A DNA stretch of 64,000 bases from Endozoicomonas euniceicola (GTDB lineage Bacteria; Pseudomonadota; Gammaproteobacteria; Pseudomonadales; Endozoicomonadaceae). This document shows positions 16,178-23,639 of the stretch, piece by piece. The position numbers and the translations under genes were made by a program. The stretch lies in contig NZ_CP103300.1 in NCBI RefSeq assembly GCF_025562755.1, positions 5,147,001 through 5,211,000 of the forward strand, written 5' to 3'. Numbering within the stretch: position 1 is the first letter of the stretch; each line of letters opens with the position of its first letter. A model generated the notes under the pieces. It ran no database searches and had not been told where the DNA came from. It saw only the letters and a program-made list of their open reading frames with translations.

Positions 16178-16908
16178 ACAGTGTGTTTTTAGCCTGGCAA
16201 GACCCGAAGGAGCGAAGTTGGCACACGGTGGGTAAGCTCACTCAGAATAACCAGCTGTTCGAGTTCCATTACACCCGTGGCGCTTTAACCTCTGAAGCCT
16301 TTATTCCGTTCACCGGCATGAATGACCTTCAGGCCACTTATCAGTCAGACAGCCTGTTTCCCCTGTTTGCTAACCGGGTATTGTCTGAGCGCAGGCCAGA
16401 ATACAAAAAACTGCTTTCCTGGCTGGGGCTTGCCGATGAAAAACAGAGCCCGATTGTTATCCTGTCAAAAACCGGTGGCATTAAAAGCACTGACAACCTT
16501 CAGGTATTTCCTGAAGGAGTATCATCACCAGAAAAAGGTTTTGAGATTGATTTCTTCGCACACGGCCTGCTCTACATTACCGACTCTGCCCGTAGCCTGA
16601 TTAAAAGCTTAAAGGTTGGTGACAAGCTGCTTTTGATGGAAGATGTTCAAAATGAACATGGCGGCCTGGTCATGGCTGTTCGTACGTCAGATACACCAGA
16701 GATTATTGGCTATTGTCCTCGCTTTCTGGCTGACCGGTTATCCGATGCTATGGATGCGGGAGCAGAGCTGGACTTATCGATTGCCCGTGTCAATGCCAAT
16801 GCGCCTCTTTATTACCAGTTGATGTGTAACCTTAAAACCGGTGCCATTCCAGCCGGTACACCGTTTAAAAACGATGAGTTTTTAAAGGTTCCCGATAAAA
16901 TCCATTGA
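16162..16908 (+). CDS. HipS-like N-subdomain fused to a HIRAN domain
   Basis: A 248-residue protein that starts inside the kinase gene (16-bp overlap), so the two are translationally coupled. Residues 1-118 resemble the HipA N-terminal subdomain: HTVGKLTQNNQLFEFHY, SEAFIPF and LFPLFANRVLSERRPEYKKL, ending in LQVFPE. Residues about 129-198 look like a HIRAN domain: HGLLYI, LKVGDKLLLMEDVQNEHGGL, VMAVRTSDTPEIIGYCPRFL. HIRAN domains bind DNA ends in HLTF-type proteins. In HipBST the separate HipS acts as antitoxin, so a neutralising or sensing role is a reasonable inference. Both domain calls are pattern recognition by eye. Confidence 0.6.
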   Translation: MRSQLNSVFLAWQDPKERSWHTVGKLTQNNQLFEFHYTRGALTSEAFIPFTGMNDLQATYQSDSLFPLFANRVLSERRPEYKKLLSWLGLADEKQSPIVILSKTGGIKSTDNLQVFPEGVSSPEKGFEIDFFAHGLLYITDSARSLIKSLKVGDKLLLMEDVQNEHGGLVMAVRTSDTPEIIGYCPRFLADRLSDAMDAGAELDLSIARVNANAPLYYQLMCNLKTGAIPAGTPFKNDEFLKVPDKIH

Positions 16909-17050
16909 TACGCCACACTGCGATCATTCATTTGCCGTTGTGGTTTTTACCTTTGCCGCTATTAGCCTGTTTCAATAAAACACCAGCTTTATTTTGTTGT
17001 ATGAACTTTTTTAAATATTCTTGCCTGGCTCTTTTTCTGTTCGGAAAAAA

Positions 17051-17100
17051 GGGTCGGGTCTTGCAATTTGCATGACTGCACAATACAAGACCTGACACCT
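17051..17100. repeat. Palindromic repeat, copy 3 of 6
   Basis: Diverged copy: GGGTCGGGTCTTGCAATTTG ... CAAGACCTGACACC. Several arm changes are compensated or tolerated, and the centre (TTGCAATTTGCATGACTGCACAAT) is conserved. That suggests the centre, and not only base pairing, matters. Confidence 0.8.
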
Positions 17101-17196
17101 AATTCCTTATTTGCCAAAAGTGGGAGGAGTCCATTTCATTTGTTATGCTGCAGCAGCCAACCCCTCATAAATCTCAGGGAACTATTTCTTGCAAGA

Positions 17197-17214
17197 GTTA
17201 TCAAATATGATAAC
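17197..17214. promoter_or_regulatory. Operator-like inverted repeat upstream of higB
   Basis: GTTATCA-AATA-TGATAAC is a 7-bp-arm palindrome 8 bp before the higB start codon, the usual place where a HigA-type antitoxin autorepresses its operon. The site remains although higB is broken. Confidence 0.6.
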
Positions 17215-17222
17215 CTTTCTGT

Positions 17223-17392
17223 ATGAAGTGGTGTATCACGTTTTACAGCAAGAAAGTAGAGGAAGAGACTCTGGGGTTTCCTACGGGGATCTTGGCTAAC
17301 TTCATCCATATAGCTGAAATGATTGAAGAATTCGGTCCTGCCCTTGGCAAGCCATATACAGCTTCAATGGGTGATGGTCTCTTCGAGATTAG
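17223..17392 (+). pseudogene. higB: 5' part of higB-like toxin gene split by IS110
   Basis: Begins MKWCITFYSKKVEEETLGFP and reaches SMGDGLFEI, typical of HigB/Gp49-family RelE-fold mRNA interferases, in which G-D-G-L-F-E-(L/I)-R is conserved. The frame then runs into IS110 sequence and stops at 17447. The missing half (RAKGKEGIGRSLFCQVKG...) lies 3.5 kb downstream at 20888. Confidence 0.82.
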
Positions 17393-17655
17393 CGGACTAG
17401 CCCACCCTGCGGGCACACATCCCAGAGTAACTCTTTTAATAAGCTAACCTTGAGCCTTCGTTCTACGATAAGGAGGAAGGCATATCCAGGCCAAAGGCCG
17501 AACGCACACTGGTGCCCCGTGCCCGGAGTTTAGCGTGGTCGGGAGGCTGGCGACCGCATCACTGATGACGCCTGGCGATCTCGTTCGGAAGACTGCATAT
17601 GATCGACAGCCCCATACCCAGATATGCCTTCGCTCTGGAGTATAGGTAGGCAATC
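17393..17655 (+). ncRNA. Candidate bridge RNA region of the IS110 element
   Basis: The noncoding left end before the IS110 transposase is rich in self-complementary segments (for example CCTTGAGCCTTCG..., AGGCCAAAGGCC, and CTGGCGACC with CCTGGCGATCTCGTTCGG) and has no ORF. In IS110-group elements such as IS621 this region is transcribed into the bridge RNA that pairs with target and donor DNA. Structure and boundaries have not been computed. The assignment rests on position. Confidence 0.45.
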
Positions 17656-18089
17656 ATGAAGCACAACCCAAAACCCACTAAAGCACAAAAACGAATATCT
17701 GGTCATCTTAAAACCGTCAACCTCTACGCGGCAGGCATTGATATTGGCTCAGAGTTCCACTTTGTTGCTGTCCCTGAAGAGCTGGATGATAAGCCTGTCC
17801 GGTCTTTTGCCTGCTTCACTGCTGATCTCGAGATGATGGCCCAGTGGCTTGTATGTATCGGGATTACCACCGTAGTCATGGAGTCCACCGGAATATACTG
17901 GATTCCTGCTTTCGAAATGCTTGAAGAGCACGGGCTTGAAGTCAGGCTGGTGAATGCACGCCACGTTAAAAACGTCCCTGGTCGTAAAAGTGACGTACAG
18001 GACTGCCAGTGGTTACAACAACTGCATACACATGGCTTGCTTGAAGGTGCTTTTCGTCCTGAAGATCAGGTGTGCGCTCTGCGTGCTTA

Positions 18090-18266
18090 GGGGCGCAGCA
18101 TTCAATAACTTACCGGGCTGTTGGCTTTTGGCTATTAGCTGCTCATACAGCCAACCGCCAAAAGCCAAAAGCCAACCGCCAAAAGCCAAAAGCCAACAGC
18201 CAACAGCCAACAGCCAACAGCCAACAGCCAACAGCCAACAGCGGTATATTATGTTCTGCTGCTTCC
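18090..18266. mobile_element. 177-bp inverted-repeat element with an internal heptamer minisatellite
   Basis: It is inserted in the IS110 transposase between CTTA (18086-18089) and CTTA (18267-18270), the probable target duplication. The ends are imperfect inverted repeats of about 35 bp: GGGGCGCAGCATTCAATAAC...TACCG.. on the left and the complement of GGGAAGCAGCAGAACATAAT...ATACCG on the right. The interior is a tandem array of AGCCAAC/AGCCAAA/ACCGCCA-type heptamers (about 18149-18241). No ORF of its own is seen. It resembles a MITE with an expanded core and is not a family I recognise. Confidence 0.75.
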
Positions 18267-19012
18267 CTTACATGCGCCAACGTGAAACCCTGATCCGCTA
18301 TCGAGCGTCGCACATACAGCACATGCAGAAAGCCTTACGCCAAATGAACCTGCTGCTGGATAATGTCGTTTCGGATGTTACCGGCAAAACCGGGATGAGC
18401 ATCATTCGTTCCATCCTCAGGGGTGAGCGCGATCCTGTAGTATTGGCGAGCCACCGTGATTCCCATTGCAAGCAATCAGAGAAAGTCATTGCTAAATCAT
18501 TGCATGGACACTATCGGGCAGAGCATTTGTTTGCTCTGAAGCAGGCCGTTGAGCTTTATGATTTTTACGAAAAGGAAATCGAAGCTTGTGATAAGGCACT
18601 TGAGAATCAGCTGAGTCAGTTCGATGATCAGGTCGAAAGCGCCTCATTGCCTGCAAAGAGAAAATCAGCCAGCGCCCCCGGCTTTGATGTAAGAGCTCAC
18701 CTTTACAGGATGACCGGGGTCGATCTGACAGCGATCGAGGGGATAGAAGAAAATACCGCCCTGAAAGTTATTTCTGAGACAGGGACGGACATGAACCGCT
18801 GGCCGACAGAGAAGCACTTTTGTTCCTGGCTGGGGCTGAGTCCCGGAAACAAAATATCCGGGGGAAAGGTGTTAAGCAGTAAGACCAAAAGGATTCCAAA
18901 CAGGGCTGCTTCAGCTCTGAGGATGGCCGCATTGACACTGGTAAATTCAAAAAGTGCCCTAGGAGCCTATTATCGCCGGATGAGAAGTAAGCTGGGTGCA
19001 CCCAAAGCGATT

Positions 19013-20655
19013 GGGTGCGGTTCATTTGCTACGACGCTCTACCCCAGCAAAACCAACTACTTTGACGACCGAGAGCAAAGAAAAAAGGGCTGTTTCGTGG
19101 TGATATAACGTCGCCAAACAAATAACACCGGAAAAGCAGCCCTTTGTGAACGCATCTTACGCTAATACTCTCGACTTTCAATTTTTTTCTCCTGCACAGG
19201 ATCACTTTAATAGCATGATCCGCCACCTCGAATCTGCCTGCCTGCAGGAACATGGCACAACTGAAGAGTACATTCGAACCAATGGGGACGAGCTGCTTCG
19301 GCTAATGTTTCAGGGCTATCTCGATAAACAGGCTGAAGATGAAGAAAGAGCAGTGTCTGTCACTCCCTCTGACGGCATACCTCGTAACCATATTCGTCAA
19401 AATACCAGCCGGGTTCTCACCACGGTGTTTGGCAAGATAACGGTCAAACGGTTTGCTTATAGCCAGCGCAATGTCTCCAACGAATTCCCACTGGATGCCG
19501 GGCTCAACCTTAATAACGACCAATATTCTGATGGTGTACGCAAGCGTGTGGTCACGGATGCTATTGATCGTTCTTATGACAATGTCGTCAAACGGCATCG
19601 TGAAAATTGCCCCGGCATAGTTGGCAAGCACCAGGCAATAAAGCTGGTTGAAGGCACAGCTCAGGATTTTGTCGAATTCTATGAACAACGAACCATAGAA
19701 GATGAGCAAACAGATGATCTATTGGTTCTGAGCTTTGATGGGAAAGGTCTGGTCATGTTGCCAGATGGGTTAAGGGAAGCGACCCGCAAGAATGCAGAGA
19801 AAAGCAAGAAAAAATGTCAGACACGTTTAAGTCCGGGAGAAAAGAAAGACCGGAAGCGTATGGCTATGGTGGCGACTGTTTACACTGTGCGGGCAAACCC
19901 ACGCTCACCAGAGTCCATCATGAACTCTGAAAAGAAAGCGGACAATGTCGTCAAATTTCGACCTCCAATACGCAACAAGAGGGTTTGGGCCAGTGTTGAG
20001 AGGGACGGAGAAACAGTCATCGAAGAAGCCTTTGATGAGGCTCTCAAGCGTGACCCGGAACGAAAACGACAATGGGTTGTCGTGGTCGATGGGCATCCGC
20101 ATCAACTGAAAATGATTGAAAGAGTCGCCCGCAGAAAACAGGTCAAAACCAGCATCGTAATGGATTTCATTCATGTGCTGGAATATCTGTGGAAAGCCGC
20201 TCATTGTCTGCATGATAAAGGTGATAAATCTATTGAGAAATGGGTTGAGCAGCAAGCACTGAAAATTCTTCATGGGCAGTCGGGCTGGGTAGCCAGGGGC
20301 ATAAAGCAAAGTGCCACGAAACGAAAATTGAAGAATCGGGAAGCTATTGATAAATGTGCTGGCTATCTGCAAAAAAACAGAGACCGGCTTTGCTACGATA
20401 AGGCGCTGCGCTCAGGCTTTCCTATTGCCAGCGGAGTGATTGAAGGCGCTTGCCGACATTTGATAAATGACCGTCTTGATATAACAGGCGCACGATGGAG
20501 CCTGCAAGGCGCGGAAGCCATTCTGAAGCTTCGCTCAATAAACTCCAGTGGAGACTGGGATGAATACTGGTCATATCACCATTCGTGTTCTAAGAAACGA
20601 AATTACGGTGAGTTGGTGGTGAATAGGGCTTCGTCGTAGCAAATGAACCGCACCC
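19013..20655 (+). mobile_element. Complete ISKra4-family element with 9-bp target duplication
   Basis: Perfect terminal inverted repeats GGGTGCGGTTCATTTGCTAC (19013-19032) and GTAGCAAATGAACCGCACCC (20636-20655), flanked by AAAGCGATT at 19004-19012 and 20656-20664. It inserted into the 3' part of the IS110 transposase. Perfect ends and an intact gene suggest a recent arrival. Confidence 0.92.
19146..20639 (+). CDS. ISKra4-family transposase
   Basis: A 497-residue protein with the ISKra4 layout. An N-terminal helical segment (RTNGDELLRLMFQGYLDKQA) is followed by TVFGKITVKRFAYSQR, FPLDAGLNLNNDQYSDGVRK and LLVLSFDGKGLVM with a first catalytic Asp. The later segments are RQWVVVVDGHPHQLKMIERV and MDFIHVLEYLWKAAHCLH, then GAC-R-H-L-INDRLDITGARWSL. 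The frame is complete from ATG to stop, within intact inverted repeats. Confidence 0.9.
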   Translation: MNASYANTLDFQFFSPAQDHFNSMIRHLESACLQEHGTTEEYIRTNGDELLRLMFQGYLDKQAEDEERAVSVTPSDGIPRNHIRQNTSRVLTTVFGKITVKRFAYSQRNVSNEFPLDAGLNLNNDQYSDGVRKRVVTDAIDRSYDNVVKRHRENCPGIVGKHQAIKLVEGTAQDFVEFYEQRTIEDEQTDDLLVLSFDGKGLVMLPDGLREATRKNAEKSKKKCQTRLSPGEKKDRKRMAMVATVYTVRANPRSPESIMNSEKKADNVVKFRPPIRNKRVWASVERDGETVIEEAFDEALKRDPERKRQWVVVVDGHPHQLKMIERVARRKQVKTSIVMDFIHVLEYLWKAAHCLHDKGDKSIEKWVEQQALKILHGQSGWVARGIKQSATKRKLKNREAIDKCAGYLQKNRDRLCYDKALRSGFPIASGVIEGACRHLINDRLDITGARWSLQGAEAILKLRSINSSGDWDEYWSYHHSCSKKRNYGELVVNRASS

Positions 20656-20887
20656 AAAGCGATTACAGCGACTGCACACAAACTTGCACGACTGATTTAT
20701 AGCATGCTGAAAAATGGATCAGAATATGTTGAGCGAGGTCAGGATTACTACGAGGAGCAGTATCGTGACCGAGTGATTAAAAATATGAAAAAGCGTGCAG
20801 AAGAAATGGGGTACAAGCTGGTCAGGGTTGAAACAGCCTCACCAGCTTGACTCTGTGCAAGTGGCGAGACCGGAGGAGTTACTCAGA

Positions 20888-21061
20888 AGAGCAAAAGGCA
20901 AAGAAGGTATTGGTCGTTCTCTGTTCTGTCAGGTAAAGGGGCAAGAAGTTATTGTTCTTAACTCCTTCATCAAAAAGACTCAGAAAACACCCAAAAAAGA
21001 GCTGGAACTTGCCAGAAAGCGAATGAAGGAGGTCAAAAATGACAAGACCAACATTTTCTGA
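20888..21061 (+). pseudogene. higB: 3' part of the split higB-like toxin gene
   Basis: Continues the HigB fold: RAKGKEGIGRSLFCQVKGQE, VIVLNSFIKKTQKTPKKE and LELARKRMKEVKN. The F-x-K-K-(T/S)-x-x-x-P block is a HigB hallmark. It overlaps the start of higA (ATG at 21039), the usual toxin-first arrangement. No start or promoter of its own is evident, so the toxin is inactivated while the antitoxin gene is left whole. Confidence 0.82.
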
Positions 21062-21338
21062 TTTCAAGAAAAAAGCTCTTAAAGACCCAGAAGTAAGAGC
21101 TGAATATGAGGAACTGGAACTCGCCTACGAGTTGCGTAAGCAGCTTATAGCTCTCCGTAAGGAAGCAGGTTTAACCCAAGAAGAGTTAGCGGAGATTTTG
21201 CATACTCAGAAAAGCAATATTTCTCGCTTAGAGAATGTTAATTCAAAAACATCTCCAAAGCTTTCCACAATCGAAGATTATGCAAAGGCCATTGGTTACA
21301 AGGTAAAAATCAGCTTTGTGCCACAAGCTGCAACATAA
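21039..21338 (+). CDS. higA: HigA-like antitoxin (Xre-type HTH), toxin gene disrupted
   Basis: A 99-residue protein. The N-terminal part (TFSDFKKKALKDPEVRAEYE) is the toxin-contacting arm common in HigA, followed by an Xre helix-turn-helix (LRKEAGLTQEELAEILHTQK, then SNISRLENVNSKTSPKLSTI). It would neutralise HigB and repress the operon at the palindrome near 17197. IS110 now separates it from its own promoter, so expression would need readthrough from the insertion. Confidence 0.88.
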   Translation: MTRPTFSDFKKKALKDPEVRAEYEELELAYELRKQLIALRKEAGLTQEELAEILHTQKSNISRLENVNSKTSPKLSTIEDYAKAIGYKVKISFVPQAAT

Positions 21339-21414
21339 CAAGTGACTATGGTATCAACTACTAATTACCCAGCAATATTGGGGTTCCACAGAGCCCCATC
21401 TCTGACTAAAACAG

Positions 21415-21466
21415 CGTCAGGTCTTGCAATTTGCATATCTGCACAATGAAAGACCTGACACCACAG
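21415..21466. repeat. Palindromic repeat, copy 4 of 6
   Basis: GCGTCAGGTCTTGCAATTTG ... GAAAGACCTGACACCAC. It lies between the two higBA modules. Confidence 0.85.
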
Positions 21467-21515
21467 CACACAGCACGACCCCTCTTCTTCTCTCTGACTC
21501 TGGCTTTGCACGATT

Positions 21516-21531
21516 GTAGCTTTTAAGCTAC
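21516..21531. promoter_or_regulatory. Operator-like palindrome before the second toxin-antitoxin operon
   Basis: GTAGCTT-TT-AAGCTAC is a perfect 7-bp-arm palindrome ending 10 bp before the ATG at 21542. It is a plausible autoregulatory site for the downstream antitoxin and differs in sequence from the higBA operator at 17197, so the two modules should not cross-regulate. Confidence 0.6.
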
Positions 21532-21541
21532 GTTTGTTATC

Positions 21542-21847
21542 ATGATTACGATCAAGCAGCATGACACTTTCAGACAGTGGCTAAAAGCAGTCAAAGACCC
21601 AAAAGCTAAGTCCCTCATCCTGTCTCGCATCAAGCGCATGGCATTTGGGTTATTTGGTGATGTTAAGCCAGTTGGAGGCGGGTTCAGTGAACTGAGGATA
21701 GATACCGGCAAAGGCTATCGTGTTTACTTTATGCGCCAGGGTGATGAATTGATCATTCTGCTGTGCGGCAGCCAGAAGAAAAACCAGCAGAAACAAATAG
21801 AGCTGGCTAAAACACTTTACAAAGAGTGGAGAAACGAAAATGAATGA
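21542..21847 (+). CDS. RelE/HigB-like toxin (TIGR02683-type addiction module killer)
   Basis: A 101-residue RelE-fold protein. Segments FRQWLKAVKDPKAKSLILSR, GLFGDVKPVGGGFSELRIDT and GKGYRVYFMRQGDELIILLC-G, ending in KNQQKQIELAKTLYKEW, are diagnostic of the small phage-related addiction-module killers. These are ribosome-dependent or free mRNA interferases. It overlaps the downstream antitoxin start by 8 bp (toxin first). The module is intact, unlike the two broken ones nearby, and has its own palindromic operator. Confidence 0.9.
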   Translation: MITIKQHDTFRQWLKAVKDPKAKSLILSRIKRMAFGLFGDVKPVGGGFSELRIDTGKGYRVYFMRQGDELIILLCGSQKKNQQKQIELAKTLYKEWRNENE

Positions 21848-22133
21848 GAAATTAACAGACTTCGATCCGGCTGAGTACCTGGATGATGACGAATCCATAC
21901 AGCACTACATTGATGAGGCTGTTGCCACCGGGCATGCAGGCTTTATTGCCGACTCTCTGGGAGTGGTTGCAAGAGCAAAAGGAATGACCGCCCTGGCAAA
22001 AGCAACCGACCTGTCTCGTGAAAGCCTGTACCGATCATTAAGCGGGGAAGGCAACCCGAACTTAAAAACATTACTGGCTGTGTGCTCTGCACTTGGCGTG
22101 ACACTACATATTGGAAAACCTGCTCAATCGTAA
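21840..22133 (+). CDS. Antitoxin with helix-turn-helix (TIGR02684-type)
   Basis: A 97-residue partner of the upstream killer. LTDFDPAEYLDDDESIQHYI is the conserved N-terminus, followed by an HTH (AKGMTALAKATDLSRESLYR, then SLSGEGNPNLKTLLAV). It binds the toxin and probably the palindrome at 21516. The start is translationally coupled to the toxin stop. A hairpin follows the gene. Confidence 0.9.
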   Translation: MNEKLTDFDPAEYLDDDESIQHYIDEAVATGHAGFIADSLGVVARAKGMTALAKATDLSRESLYRSLSGEGNPNLKTLLAVCSALGVTLHIGKPAQS

Positions 22134-22134
22134 A

Positions 22135-22153
22135 GCTCCCTCTTTTAGGGAGC
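22135..22153 (+). terminator. Hairpin after the second toxin-antitoxin operon
   Basis: GCTCCCT-CTTTT-AGGGAGC, a 7-bp perfect stem starting 2 bp after the stop codon. It has no T run, so it is either a weak intrinsic terminator or an RNA-stabilising hairpin. Confidence 0.5.
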
Positions 22154-22235
22154 ACAGGCGAAACAGTCCGTAGTTTACCGGCCTTTACGCTGACCTGACA
22201 GGTTACCACTAGGGCATGGTGGGCTGGCACGTAAA

Positions 22236-22289
22236 ACGGTATCAGGTCTTTCAATTTGCATAACTGCACAATGAAAGAACTGCCCCCCA
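22236..22289. repeat. Palindromic repeat, copy 5 of 6
   Basis: Diverged copy: CGGTATCAGGTCTTTCAATT ... GAAAGAACTGCCCCCC. The right arm has decayed, so pairing is weak. The core TTTGCATAACTGCACAATGAAAGA is unchanged. Confidence 0.75.
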
Positions 22290-22374
22290 ATTTCCTATTT
22301 ATTCATGACTCCATTTCAATCGTAACATTCCTATGTTTATCAATCTTATAAATAGCATCAGGGCTTTCCCTAAA

Positions 22375-22737
22375 TTACTGGGCAGCTTCCGGGTCGCCAT
22401 AAAGCTCCAATAGCGTTGCGTATCGCTCAGGCAGGATATTAAATATGTAATCCAGCTTGTCTTCGTCTTTTTCTAAAAATTCTAGTAGTTCAAATGCAAG
22501 CCTTGGTTTAAGTAAAGTTTTTACAGTTTTATCGTATTCTGAGCATTTAGAATCTTTTTCTAAAAAACTATCTTCTACTTTAGAAATGGGTTTTTCATTG
22601 AAGACGTCAATATCTTTTTCATTCATGTATGACATGAAAGAGGAATGTAGGTCTTCGGCGTCTATCAGATCTAGTTTTGGCTTTTCAGCACTTATGAACC
22701 ACAAAGTAAATAAGAAATTTAATTTAGTTAACGGCAA
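22375..22737 (-). CDS. Acidic protein, probable frameshifted C-terminal part of the upstream HExxH protein
   Basis: This 120-residue frame has only a TTG start and no good ribosome-binding site. It overlaps the 3' end of the next gene (22728) at a run of seven A (22746-22752; T on the coding strand). Adding one base there would fuse the two frames into one protein of about 420 residues: ...HEEIKTIYFF, then SEELPLTKLNFLFTLWFISA. The C-terminal part is Asp/Glu/Lys-rich (KPISKVEDSFLEKDSKCSEY) and carries no recognised domain. It may be a pseudogene fragment, a phase-variable tail or a sequencing error. Confidence 0.45.
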   Translation of the reverse strand: MPLTKLNFLFTLWFISAEKPKLDLIDAEDLHSSFMSYMNEKDIDVFNEKPISKVEDSFLEKDSKCSEYDKTVKTLLKPRLAFELLEFLEKDEDKLDYIFNILPERYATLLELYGDPEAAQ

Positions 22738-23639
22738 CTCTTCAGAAAAAAATAAATCGTTTTAATTTCTTCGTGTAAAAACGCCTCAACCTCTACTTTA
22801 GATGCAAGGTACTCAAATTCTTTTATATTGTTTTCTCTTTCTTTGATTTGGGGCATGTCTTTAAAACATGATTCTCTTATCTCAATACCCATAGATTGTT
22901 TTATGAAATCAAAATGCGGAACATGTTTTTCTTTATTCATCTGAAGAACATGAATATTTTCATGAGCTAATAACAACAACCTTATGCTCTTGTATCTTTC
23001 TTTTGAAACAAATATAGAATCAAAACCATCCATTTTTTCTCTAATAAAAAATCCAGCAGCATCAGGTTTGTAATTAGGTGAAAAAAACTTTCCAAAAATT
23101 TTTGACACAAATTTACATGCAATAAATACAAATACACATAAAAACAATGGAGAAGCTAGCAGCATTGTAAGAAAAAAAACTATTTTATAAAGAGAATAAT
23201 AGAGAAAATAAAGTAACTTTTTTACAAAAGAGTTTTTGACATATCCATCAACTTTGACACGAAAGTCAGAAAAAGCTTGTTCAAAGACAAATTTGTATAA
23301 TATACATACCAAGAAGCTCTTGTTGTCACTATCAACTTTATCACGAAAGCCAGGATAGTCTTTATCGAAGCCTTCAGCCAAGTGATCTCTACATGAATTT
23401 ATAAGAAAGTCTTTATTCTCAGTATTAAACATTGACTTAAGTATTTTAAGTGTTATTTTTAAAATCTGAAAACGCCCTGTAATCGTATTCTTCCCCAGAA
23501 CTTTCACTTTATTTTCAACCACAGAATCACACTTAAGCGGATAGGGCGGAAAGTGACCAAAGTCTTCAGTTAGAATTGATTTTGAAGTAGTTTCTTCGAA
23601 AACGAATTTATTAAATAGTCTGTTAAAAATGCTAGTCAT
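22728..23639 (-). CDS. Membrane protein with HExxH metallopeptidase-like motif
   Basis: A 303-residue, AT-rich gene. Residues about 143-176 are strongly hydrophobic (one or two membrane spans). The following domain contains LLLLAHENIHVLQ (His226, Glu227, His230), the zincin HExxH signature. A later EYLASKVEVEAFLHEE helix could give the third ligand, as in M48/M56-type membrane peptidases. About 140 N-terminal residues are unrecognised and Lys/Asp-rich. It is divergent from the Zorya-like operon, sharing a 254-bp intergenic region, and may belong functionally to it. Its codon use is much more AT-rich than its neighbours', indicating foreign origin. Confidence 0.55.
   Translation of the reverse strand: MTSIFNRLFNKFVFEETTSKSILTEDFGHFPPYPLKCDSVVENKVKVLGKNTITGRFQILKITLKILKSMFNTENKDFLINSCRDHLAEGFDKDYPGFRDKVDSDNKSFLVCILYKFVFEQAFSDFRVKVDGYVKNSFVKKLLYFLYYSLYKIVFFLTMLLASPLFLCVFVFIACKFVSKIFGKFFSPNYKPDAAGFFIREKMDGFDSIFVSKERYKSIRLLLLAHENIHVLQMNKEKHVPHFDFIKQSMGIEIRESCFKDMPQIKERENNIKEFEYLASKVEVEAFLHEEIKTIYFFLKSCR

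Larger units (their letters stand above)
16909..17222. other. Intergenic region with palindromic repeat and higB operator
   Basis: These 314 bp contain no gene that I can support. They hold the third palindromic repeat (17051-17100) and, just before the higB start, the inverted repeat at 17197-17214. Confidence 0.6.
17656..20850 (+). pseudogene. IS110-family DEDD transposase, interrupted twice
   Basis: The N-terminal DEDD domain reads AAGIDIGSEFHFVAV, VVMESTGIYWIP and PGRKSDVQDCQWLQ. It is cut after DQVCALR by a 177-bp inverted-repeat element (frameshift). It continues from about 18271 with MRQRETLIRYRASHIQHMQK and the C-terminal Transposase_20-type part (LTAIEGIEENTALKVISETG, FCSWLGLSPGNKISGGKVL, the Ser-containing LSSKTKRIPNRAASALR). 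It is cut again at APKAI by ISKra4 and ends with LARLIYSMLKNGSEYVE ... VETASPA at the TGA at 20848-20850. Both interruptions inactivate it. Confidence 0.88.
17393..20889 (+). mobile_element. IS110-family element in higB, itself carrying two further insertions
   Basis: The ends are placed by rebuilding higB: AG at 17391-17392 and AG at 20888-20889 would be the shared 2-bp core. Neither inverted repeats at the extreme ends nor a longer duplication is seen, as expected for IS110 recombination. Without the two nested insertions (181 and 1652 bp including duplications) it would be about 1.66 kb. About 260 bp of structured noncoding DNA precede the transposase start, the position of the bridge RNA in IS110-group elements. 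The 2-bp core assignment is tentative. Confidence 0.75.

Noticed and set aside
18149..18241. Tandem AGCCAAC/AGCCAAA array considered as a CRISPR array
   Set aside because: Units are 7 bp with no spacers. It is a minisatellite inside an inverted-repeat element.
19146..20639. Transposase considered as the C-terminal part of IS110
   Set aside because: It has its own perfect inverted repeats and a 9-bp target duplication, and belongs to the ISKra4 family.
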